Below are positions 16,973 to 23,721 of a DNA stretch of 64,000 nucleotides, piece by piece. The translations under genes were made by a program, and so were the position numbers. Source of the stretch: JAFALK01 sp036500605 (GTDB lineage Bacteria > Pseudomonadota > Gammaproteobacteria > Burkholderiales > Burkholderiaceae_C); NCBI GenBank assembly GCA_036500605.1, contig DASYBU010000005.1:331716-395715 (forward strand). Direction: 5' to 3'. Numbering within the stretch: the stretch's first letter is position 1; each line of letters begins with the position of its first letter. The notes beneath the pieces were generated by a model. It was not told the DNA's origin, did not search any database, and saw nothing but the letters and a program-made list of their open reading frames with translations.

Positions 16973-17500
16973 TCACTGTGGCGCCGTCGTCGTCTCGGCC
17001 GTCTTCTGCTGCCGCCACAGCCGCAGCATCGTCCCAGTATTGACCACCGCCACCACCAGTTCCAGCGCGGTGCCGCCGATCGAGCCGGCGATCAGGTTGT
17101 TGGCGATCCAGAGCGCGGTGCCGCACAGCATCACGGCGCGCATGCGGATGCCTTGCAGCGTGAACAGGGCCAGCGTGCCCAGGCAGGAGGCGCACAGCGG
17201 CAGCCAGTCGCTCCAGCGGTGTGCCAGGGTCAGTCCGAATGTCAGGTTAGCGGCGATGATGGCCGCGGCGACCCAGAGTGAGCGGGTGCGCAGCGAGAGC
17301 AGCGAGCGCAGCGTCGAGAGCGCCGAGCTGGCCAGCGCGGTCGGGTTGCCGAGCAGGCCGAAGTGCAGCATGTAGGCCAGGCACTCACCCGTCATCAGCA
17401 GCTTGAAGCGCCGGTCGTCGGTTTGCAGGAATGACCCCACGCCGAGCACGAAGGCCACATAGCCGACGCACTGTGCGGGGGAGAACCAATCGAGAATCAT
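16973..17500 (-). CDS. YgjV-family inner-membrane protein
   Basis: 175 residues with five or so hydrophobic segments (for example CVGYVAFVLGVGSFLQ at the N-terminus, LWVAAAIIAANLTFGLTLA, and a C-terminal ALELVVAVVNTGTML). The start MILDWFSPAQ and TDDRRFKLLMTGECLAYMLHF are typical of YgjV proteins, which carry a conserved small membrane fold of unknown function. It is divergent to the FMN reductase gene, 59 bp between starts, so the promoters lie back to back. The short hydrophilic tail (RQQKTAETTTAPQ) is cytoplasmic or periplasmic. Confidence 0.75.
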   Translation of the reverse strand: MILDWFSPAQCVGYVAFVLGVGSFLQTDDRRFKLLMTGECLAYMLHFGLLGNPTALASSALSTLRSLLSLRTRSLWVAAAIIAANLTFGLTLAHRWSDWLPLCASCLGTLALFTLQGIRMRAVMLCGTALWIANNLIAGSIGGTALELVVAVVNTGTMLRLWRQQKTAETTTAPQ

Positions 17501-17559
17501 GGGGTGAAGAGAAAAGGAAAGAGCTGCGGATCGCCTTTGCGGGACCGTGGATTGTCGCC

Positions 17560-18120
17560 ATGAAAACCAAGCTTCTTGCGCTCTCGGGCAGCCTGCGCGC
17601 CGCCTCGATCAACTCGGCCTTCTGCCGCGCCGCGGCGCGCCTGGCGCCAGCTTCGATGCCGGTGACGGTGTTTACCGGCCTGGGTGAGATCCCGCTGTTC
17701 AACCCGGATCTCGAAACGGCGCCGCCGGCTGCGGTGCAGGATTTCCGTGCGGCGGTTGTGGCGGCCGATGCGCTGCTGATCGCGAGCCCCGAGTACGCTC
17801 ACGGCATTTCCGGCGTGATGAAGAATGCGCTCGACTGGCTCGTCAGCTTCGAGGGCACGGTCAACAAGCCGATCGCGCTGGTCAACACCTCGCCGCGCGC
17901 CCGCCATGCGAATGAGAGCCTTCGTGAGGTCCTGCAAACCATGTCGACCCGGATCGTTGTTGAAGCCTCGCCGAGCCTTGCGCTGCTCGGCGCCTGCGTG
18001 ACGGAAGAGGCGATGCTCTCATCAGTCGAGGTCAGCCGCGCCATCACGCAGATGCTGGGCGCGCTCGCGGTTCATCTGGCGAGCGAAGAGGCGGCCGGCC
18101 CGAGCTTCCCGCTGAACTAG
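17560..18120 (+). CDS. NAD(P)H-dependent FMN reductase
   Basis: 186 residues from ATG 17560; an upstream frame exists but this start matches the family (MKTKLLALSGSLRAASIN). The FMN phosphate loop GSLRAASIN and the second flavin segment SPEYAHGISGVMKNALDW are clear. Flavodoxin-fold reductases of this family (including ArsH-, ChrR- and YieF-like) reduce quinones or chromate, or supply FMNH2. The neighbour is an unrelated membrane protein gene, so no partner is indicated. Confidence 0.88.
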   Translation: MKTKLLALSGSLRAASINSAFCRAAARLAPASMPVTVFTGLGEIPLFNPDLETAPPAAVQDFRAAVVAADALLIASPEYAHGISGVMKNALDWLVSFEGTVNKPIALVNTSPRARHANESLREVLQTMSTRIVVEASPSLALLGACVTEEAMLSSVEVSRAITQMLGALAVHLASEEAAGPSFPLN

Positions 18121-18133
18121 GCCGGGCGACATC

Positions 18134-18532
18134 ATGTTCGGCTGGTGGCGTCGTCTCCTCTCATCATCATCATCATCGTCTTCGCGTGCCAAGCCGGCAC
18201 GCGAAGTGCTGCTGAACGATGGGCTCGAACTCGCGATGGACTGGGGCGAGAGCTGGCTGGCGCCGATCCAGGAGCGCTTGCGCTTGAAGCATCCGCGCCT
18301 CAAGGAAGCCGAGCTCGACGAGCTCAACGAGGCCTGCCAGGCGGCGATGAAATTCGGCCACGAGACGGCGTATGAGTTGGTCCAGATGCAGGGGGCGGAG
18401 GTTGACGCGTTGCGCTACGCCTCGAAGGTGCGAGGCCGCTACCCGTGGATCAACGAGGAGAACCTGGGCCGCCTGTTCAGGCAGAGCCTGTACTACGTCT
18501 GGAAGGCCGGCGGCCCGGCGCGCAAGCCTTGA
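18134..18532 (+). CDS. Hypothetical protein with serine run encoded by TCA repeats
   Basis: 132 residues, 13 bp downstream of the FMN reductase. It begins MFGWWRRLL followed by eight serines, encoded mainly by a TCA trinucleotide run (about 18161-18180). The remainder is charged and helical (EVLLNDGLELAMDWGESW; LKEAELDELNEACQAAM; WINEENLGRLFRQSLYYV), which looks like a genuine soluble domain. I do not recognise the family. The repeat length could vary by slippage without breaking the frame. Confidence 0.6.
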   Translation: MFGWWRRLLSSSSSSSSRAKPAREVLLNDGLELAMDWGESWLAPIQERLRLKHPRLKEAELDELNEACQAAMKFGHETAYELVQMQGAEVDALRYASKVRGRYPWINEENLGRLFRQSLYYVWKAGGPARKP

Positions 18533-18773
18533 CGCGGCTCCTCACGAGCCAGCCGGATGGTGGAGCGCGAGACGTTGACGACCGTGGTGTCCATCTGCGC
18601 CATCAACGGGCCGAGCATTCCTGCGAGTCCGAACCCGGCAACAGCGCCGACGATGATGAAGGCCCTGCCGGCGGCCGCACCTGGGACGGTCAGGACAGTC
18701 AGGCAAGCCCGCCCGCGACGACGGCCCCTCAGGCCGCCGTCGTGGGCCAGGCCCCGCACCGATAGCGGCAGCC

Positions 18774-20366
18774 TTACCTGACGCAGGTCGCGTAGTTCGA
18801 CGAGCTCGCGCCCTGCGAGCTGTTCGAGCCGGTGCCGATATTGATCCGCGCGAAGCTGCCCGACGAGGTCCCGGCATCCGACGCCCAGTAATAGGCGCTG
18901 GAAGTGCTCCAGCCCAGGCTCGCCAGATAGCTGTTGCCCGTGCCGGTGCTGTTCTTCGTCGCGGCGTAGAACGCGGTCAGCTCGACCACGGTGGGCAGGC
19001 GCCAGCCGGTCATGCCGTTGATCGTGCCCACGCAAAGCGTGTTCAGCGCGTAGGCATGCGGGACGGTCGTGTTGGCGGGTGCCAGCCAGGTCAGGCCGCC
19101 GCTCAGCACATAACCGTAGGGCAGAGCGGTGAGCTCGAAGCTGCTGCTGCTGGTGGCCGAGGTCGAATCGGTGACCGTGACCGTGTAGGGCGCGGAGCCG
19201 ATCGTCGCGGCTGTGGTGCCACTGAGCGTGCCGGTGCTGCTGTCAAAGCTCAGGCCGGTCACGGTCAGCGCCGGAGCGGTCACGAGGCCGGCACCGGCGG
19301 TCACGGTGTACGTGTACGGTGGCACACCGCCGGCGGCCGTCACAGGAACGACGGGCGTCAGTGCTGCGCTCGTGCTGGCCGAGACATTGGCAACGGCGGT
19401 CGATGCGGCGATCGGGCCGGGATTGACGGTCAACGTGAAGCCGGCGCTCTTGCTCGTGGCGAGCAGGTCGGTCACGGTGACCGTGTAGCTCGTCTGGGCC
19501 GAGGTGACCGTCGGCGCGCCGCTGATCGTGCCGTTGGTGGCGTTGAAGCTCAGGCCTGCAGGCAGCGCCGGACTGAGCACATAAGCCAGCGAGCCGAAGC
19601 CGCCGGTGGCCGTGACGGGCGTGAACGGCGTGATGGCCGGGCCGGTGACCAGGGTCGTCGACGGCACGCTCGCGGCGGCGGCCAGCGGCGTGATCACCGG
19701 CGTGTTGACGACGAGGTTGAAGGTGCTGGTGGCCGTGGATGCGACCGCATCCTTGACCGTCACGGTGTAGGTCGCCTGCGCCGCGATCACCGTGGGCATG
19801 CCGCTGACGGCGCCGGTGCTCGTGTTGAACGCGAGGCCGGTCGGGAGTGCCGGGCTGACGCTGTAGCTGTACGGCGCCGTACCGCTCGATGCGGTGACGG
19901 GCGTGACCGACTTGGTGGCCGCGTAGGCCGTGGTCGTCACCGTCGCGGTGCCCGTCGTGGCGACCACGCCGGGCGTGACTGTCAGCTGGAACTGGCTCAT
20001 CGCCGTGTGGGCGTTCACGTCCGACACGGTGACCGAATAAAGGGCTTGCGCCTGTGCCTTGGCCGGCGTGCCGCTGACGGCGCCGGTCTTGGCGTCGAGC
20101 GTCATACCGGTCGGCAAGGCCGGGTCCACGCTGAAGGTGTAGGGCGCCGTGCCGTTGGACCCGGCGACGGGCGTGAAAGCCGCGGCCGCCGCGCCGGACT
20201 CGACGGAGGTGGCGGTCACGCTCGTGACGGCGGATGGGTAGGGTGCTGAACTGCCCCCGCCACACCCGCTCAAGGTGCCCAAGGCCCCTAACGCCATCGT
20301 CACCAGGACAGGCCGGACGCCCGCCCAGGGGGAATTCTTCCTCATGGATCGCTGCTGAATGCTCAT
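18774..20366 (-). CDS. Lipoprotein with repeated putative-Ig (He_PIG) domains and a DUF1566 C-terminal domain
   Basis: 530 residues; the second Met (MRKNSPW) is an alternative start. A lipobox (LGTLSGCGGGSS) anchors it to the membrane. At least four repeats of the He_PIG type follow, each with the hallmark PALPTGMTLDAKTGAVSGTP pattern (for example near 85, 170, 265 and a divergent copy near 365). The last 110 residues (GLTWLAPANT; GMTGWRLPTVVELTAFY; SSAYYWASDAG) match the DUF1566/Lcl C-terminal lectin-like fold. It is probably a surface adhesin or binding protein. No secretion or regulatory genes adjoin it. Confidence 0.8.
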   Translation of the reverse strand: MSIQQRSMRKNSPWAGVRPVLVTMALGALGTLSGCGGGSSAPYPSAVTSVTATSVESGAAAAAFTPVAGSNGTAPYTFSVDPALPTGMTLDAKTGAVSGTPAKAQAQALYSVTVSDVNAHTAMSQFQLTVTPGVVATTGTATVTTTAYAATKSVTPVTASSGTAPYSYSVSPALPTGLAFNTSTGAVSGMPTVIAAQATYTVTVKDAVASTATSTFNLVVNTPVITPLAAAASVPSTTLVTGPAITPFTPVTATGGFGSLAYVLSPALPAGLSFNATNGTISGAPTVTSAQTSYTVTVTDLLATSKSAGFTLTVNPGPIAASTAVANVSASTSAALTPVVPVTAAGGVPPYTYTVTAGAGLVTAPALTVTGLSFDSSTGTLSGTTAATIGSAPYTVTVTDSTSATSSSSFELTALPYGYVLSGGLTWLAPANTTVPHAYALNTLCVGTINGMTGWRLPTVVELTAFYAATKNSTGTGNSYLASLGWSTSSAYYWASDAGTSSGSFARINIGTGSNSSQGASSSNYATCVR

Positions 20367-20567
20367 TTGTCTCTCGCTCTTGTAGTTGGGCCGAAGCAGC
20401 GCGCAGGGCTGGTTTTCGACAGGGAATCACAGCTTGAAACACGTAATGTATAAAAATGAACCGATGTTTCAATATCTGGAAATCCCTAATGCCTGGTACG
20501 GAACCTGTTGAAATGGGCGGCTGGCGTTCACCGCCCTTTGCCATCGCACTTGAAAAGGCCACGCACC

Positions 20568-20903
20568 GTGTATTCCTCGACCTTCATCTTCGCCACCAAG
20601 CAGTTCGACGAGACCTTCCATCGTCTCGACCAGGAGATCGCCAGCGCGGCCAAGGCGATCCCAGGCTATCTGGGCGAAGAGGCCTGGGAGAACCCGGCCA
20701 ACGGGCTGGTCTCGAACGTCTACTACTGGGAGTCGCTCGAGGCGCTGCAGCAACTGGTTCAGCATCCGCGCCACCTGGAAGCCAAGGCGGCGCAGGGCAA
20801 CTGGCTGGCGGGCTACCAGGTTGTGATCTCGCAGGTGCTGCGCACCTATGGCGATGCAACCCTCGGGCACCTCTTGCCCGCCACCTCGGCAACGCTCACC
20901 TGA
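20568..20903 (+). CDS. Small antibiotic-biosynthesis-monooxygenase (ABM) fold protein
   Basis: 111 residues from a GTG at 20568 (MYSSTFIFATKQFDE), with AAAGG 10 bp upstream. An in-frame start at 20508 would add 20 residues without signal or ribosome site. The sequence with FHRLDQEIASAAKAIPGYLGEEAWENPA, VYYWESLEALQQLVQHPRHL and AGYQVVISQV is typical of dimeric ABM-type ferredoxin-like proteins that often act on heme or quinone-like compounds. No context indicates its substrate. It converges with the GNAT gene. Confidence 0.75.
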   Translation: MYSSTFIFATKQFDETFHRLDQEIASAAKAIPGYLGEEAWENPANGLVSNVYYWESLEALQQLVQHPRHLEAKAAQGNWLAGYQVVISQVLRTYGDATLGHLLPATSATLT

Positions 20904-20906
20904 CGC

Positions 20907-21389
20907 TCAACTAACCGTCAAGTCGCGCGCCATGTAGATCGCGCCTTCAAGCGGGTTGTAGATGTACGCCTCGATCTCGTGGAAGCCGAGCGAGCGGTAC
21001 AAGCCCTGCGCCGCCTGCATGGTGGCAAGCGTGTCGAGGCACATGCGCTCATAGCCGGCTCTGCGCGCCGCCTCGCAGATCGCTTCGCCGAGCTTGCGGC
21101 CCAGTTGCTCGCCGCGTGCGGCCGGCCGCACATAGAGGCGCTTCATCTCGCAATCGCTGCCGGCCAGCGGACGCACGGCCACGCAGCCGAGCGGCTCATC
21201 GCCCCGCCACGCCAGCAGAATCCGGCCCGTCGGCGCGGCGTACTTGCCGGGCAGCGCGAGCAGTTCTTCCTCGAAGCCCTGGAAGGCGAGGTCAACGCCC
21301 AAGCCGTCCACGTACTCGCGGAACAAGGTGCGCACGGTGTCGAGATCCTGCGGGATGCGCGCAGGCTGGATGGTGATGGCTTCGGTCAT
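20907..21389 (-). CDS. GNAT-family N-acetyltransferase
   Basis: 160 residues. The acetyl-CoA binding motif A is visible (MKRLYVRPAARGEQLGRKLGEAI) with R-x-x-x-L-G pattern, then CEAARRAGYERMCLDT and GLYRSLGFHEIEAYI motif B. The substrate is unknown; the C-terminal ending NPLEGAIYMARDL and a strong match to family members that acetylate small amines are consistent. It sits 8 bp before the histidine kinase end on the same strand, with its own promoter likely. Confidence 0.85.
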   Translation of the reverse strand: MTEAITIQPARIPQDLDTVRTLFREYVDGLGVDLAFQGFEEELLALPGKYAAPTGRILLAWRGDEPLGCVAVRPLAGSDCEMKRLYVRPAARGEQLGRKLGEAICEAARRAGYERMCLDTLATMQAAQGLYRSLGFHEIEAYIYNPLEGAIYMARDLTVS

Positions 21390-21397
21390 GGACCGAA

Positions 21398-22798
21398 CTA
21401 TGCCAAAGCGCCAGCGAACTCCACGGTCACCAGCAGGCCAACGCCGGCCGGCCCGTCGCCGAGGCGGATCTGCGCGGCATTGCGTTGCGCTGCACGTTCG
21501 GCAATCGCCAAGCCCAGGCCGCTGCCGGTCTGCGCCTGGCCGGGCAAGCGGTAGAAGCGCTCGAACACGCGCTGCCGCAGCGAAGCCGGAATGCCCGGCC
21601 CCTGATCGAGCACGCTGAGTCGGCAGCCTGAGCCTTGGGCTTCAAGTTGCACGGTGACGCGCCCATGATCAGGCGAGTACTTGATCGCATTGCCGACGAG
21701 GTTGTCCACCAGTGCGCAGAGGCTCTCCTGATGCAGCGCGCGCTCGCAGGGATCGCCGGCCTGGAAGTCGATCTCGACATTGCGTTGCAGGGCCAGCGGC
21801 GCCGCCGTGGCCAGGCAATCGCGCACCAGCACTTCGAGCGAGAGCTCGGGCAGGGGTTGCGCATCGGGCTCGGTGTTGGCGCGCTCGAAGGCCAGCAACT
21901 GATGCACGACGTGATTGGCGCGCGCCACGCTGGTCCGCAAGCCCTGGCTGACCTCGGCATGGCGCTGCGGATCGGATTCGGCGCTGCGCGCCTGCAGCAG
22001 ATGGGCATTGAGCTGGATCGCCGCCAGCGGCGTCTTCAGCTCATGCGCGGCATCGGTGATGAACTGGTGCTCATGCTCGATGCGGTGGCGCAGCCGCGCC
22101 ATCAGCGCGTTGATCGCATCCACCAGCGGTGTCAGCTCGCGATAGCCCGAGGCGGGCAGCGGCGTGAGGTCTTGCGCCGAGCGCTGCTCGATCGCCTGCG
22201 CGAAGCTGCGCAAGGGCCGCAGGCCGATGCCCACGATCAACCAGGCCGGCAGCAGCAGGAGGGGCAGGCTCAGCACATTCGATTTGAGCAGGAAGGTGAT
22301 GCCCGAGAAGCTCAGCATCCAGCCGTCGTCGACCTCGTGGCTGCGCTCGACCTTGATCCCGGTGGCCGCGTCCTGCTGGATCGATTGCGCCCAGGCATAA
22401 CCTTCATGTTCGCCGCTGTCACCGAGATTGCCGAGATTGCCGATCAGCGGCAGCTTGTCGGGCAGCGCGGGCAGCGAGTTGTAGAGCAGTTGCCCGTGCT
22501 GCCAGATGCGCATGCGCACATGCGAGTGGTAGTCGAGCTCGCGGAACATCTCGGCGCGCGCATCCTCGATGGCCTGTGCGGCGGCGCGGATGCGCTCCGG
22601 CTTGTCGGCGATCTCGACCAAGTGCAGCAGCAGCTCGCGCGCGTGGGCCTGGTTCTCGGAAGCGGTGCGCGTGCGCTGCGAGACCTTGGCCTCGGCCACC
22701 ACGTAGACGAGACCGGCCAGCGCGGCGAGCACGGTCACCGCCGTGAAGCCGAGCATCAGGCGGCGGAACAGCGAGGATTGGCTAGCGCGCGATTTCAC
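21398..22798 (-). CDS. Membrane sensor histidine kinase (QseC-like)
   Basis: 466 residues. TM1 lies at about 13-34; the periplasmic sensor follows; TM2 is around 178-196 (LLLLPAWLIVGIGLRP) and a HAMP region follows. The H-box is DAAHELKTPLAAIQLNAH, and the ATPase domain shows N box LVDNLVGNAIKYSPD, G1 (VLDQGPGIP) and G2 (GSGLGLAIAERAA). The domain layout is that of QseC/PmrB-type kinases. Its start overlaps the end of the response regulator gene by 17 bp. The signal is unknown. Confidence 0.88.
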   Translation of the reverse strand: MKSRASQSSLFRRLMLGFTAVTVLAALAGLVYVVAEAKVSQRTRTASENQAHARELLLHLVEIADKPERIRAAAQAIEDARAEMFRELDYHSHVRMRIWQHGQLLYNSLPALPDKLPLIGNLGNLGDSGEHEGYAWAQSIQQDAATGIKVERSHEVDDGWMLSFSGITFLLKSNVLSLPLLLLPAWLIVGIGLRPLRSFAQAIEQRSAQDLTPLPASGYRELTPLVDAINALMARLRHRIEHEHQFITDAAHELKTPLAAIQLNAHLLQARSAESDPQRHAEVSQGLRTSVARANHVVHQLLAFERANTEPDAQPLPELSLEVLVRDCLATAAPLALQRNVEIDFQAGDPCERALHQESLCALVDNLVGNAIKYSPDHGRVTVQLEAQGSGCRLSVLDQGPGIPASLRQRVFERFYRLPGQAQTGSGLGLAIAERAAQRNAAQIRLGDGPAGVGLLVTVEFAGALA

Positions 22799-23447
22799 GG
22801 TGGATCATGTAGCCAACGCCGCGCACCGTGCGGATGAAGCCATCGCCGATCTTCTTGCGCAGATTGGAGATGTGCACGTCGAGCGTGGCGCCGTCACTGA
22901 AAGGCAGCACGCGGCGCTCGAGCTCCACGCGCGTGAGCACGCGGTCGGACTGCTTCATCAGCGTGAGCAGCAGCGCGAACTCGGTTTTTGAGAGCGTGAT
23001 CGGCGCGCCGTCGAGCGTCACACGGATGCGCTTTTCCTCGAGCGTCAGCGGGCCGCAGGTCCACAGCGCTTCGGCCTCGCTGGGCGCGCCGCTGCGGCGC
23101 AGGATCGCGCGCAGGCGCACCAGCAACTCGGGGATCTCGAAGGGCTTGATCAGGTAATCGTCGGCGCCGTTGTTGAAGCCCTTGATGCGGTCCTGCAGCC
23201 CGTCGCGCGCCGTGATGATCAGCACCGGCACGTTGATGCCGGCTGCGCGGATGCGCGTCAGCAGTTCGTTGCCGTCGCCGTCGGGCAAGCCCAGATCGAG
23301 CAGCACCGCATCGGCCGGCTCGGCTTGCAGGCGCGTCACCACGTCCTGGGCCATGCGTACCCAGACGACCTCGTGCCCCTCGTCCCTGAACACGGTCAGC
23401 AAGGCCTGGCCGATGTTCAGATCGTCTTCAACCAGATAGATCTTCAC
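22782..23447 (-). CDS. OmpR-family response regulator (QseB-like)
   Basis: 221 residues using the GTG start at 23447 (MKIYLVEDDLNIGQALLT), which matches the receiver N-terminus; longer frames add only low-complexity residues. The phosphoacceptor is D51 (LLDLGLPDGDGN), and the conserved K is in LIKPFEIPELL. The C-terminal winged helix contains LTLMKQSDRVLTRVELERRV and VDVHISNLRKKIGDG-like text (LDVHISNLRKKIGDGFI). It is co-transcribed with the kinase. CTTCA direct repeats at 11-bp spacing directly upstream (23503-23582) are the expected binding sites for such a regulator, so autoregulation is likely. Confidence 0.9.
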   Translation of the reverse strand: MKIYLVEDDLNIGQALLTVFRDEGHEVVWVRMAQDVVTRLQAEPADAVLLDLGLPDGDGNELLTRIRAAGINVPVLIITARDGLQDRIKGFNNGADDYLIKPFEIPELLVRLRAILRRSGAPSEAEALWTCGPLTLEEKRIRVTLDGAPITLSKTEFALLLTLMKQSDRVLTRVELERRVLPFSDGATLDVHISNLRKKIGDGFIRTVRGVGYMIHREIAR

Positions 23448-23502
23448 GGGCTTCAGTCTAGCGTTCGGGCCGCGCGGCATCACCCCGTGCTTGCGCTGAT
23501 TT

Positions 23503-23582
23503 CTTCAGACTTCCTTCAAAAGTAGCGCTCTCAATTCAGGCCGGCTGTAGTCCGTCTTCAAGGAACCTTCAGATTCTCTTCA
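23503..23582. promoter_or_regulatory. CTTCA direct-repeat array (response-regulator box)
   Basis: CTTCA starts at 23503, 23514, 23556, 23567 and 23578; the copies within each group are exactly 11 bp apart (two copies, then three). One helical turn between same-strand half-sites is the hallmark of OmpR-family sites such as the PmrA/QseB CTTAA-N6-CTTAA box. The array lies between the two-component genes and the TonB receptor gene and could control either or both. Confidence 0.7.
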
Positions 23583-23721
23583 GCGGCTCTCGCTCCCGAT
23601 TGACGCTGGCCTCCTCGACCCAGAGCATTGCGCTCGTCTGTCTTGTCCGGCCTCGTTTGCGAGCTGTCCGGACCGCGCAGAACACGGATCCAAATCATTA
23701 AAACATCGAGAGGCAAACCCC

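Noticed and set aside
18161..18180. TCATCATCATCA run considered as a possible CRISPR or phase-variation switch
   Set aside because: Trinucleotide units without spacers are not a CRISPR array, and changes would keep the frame, so on/off switching is not expected.
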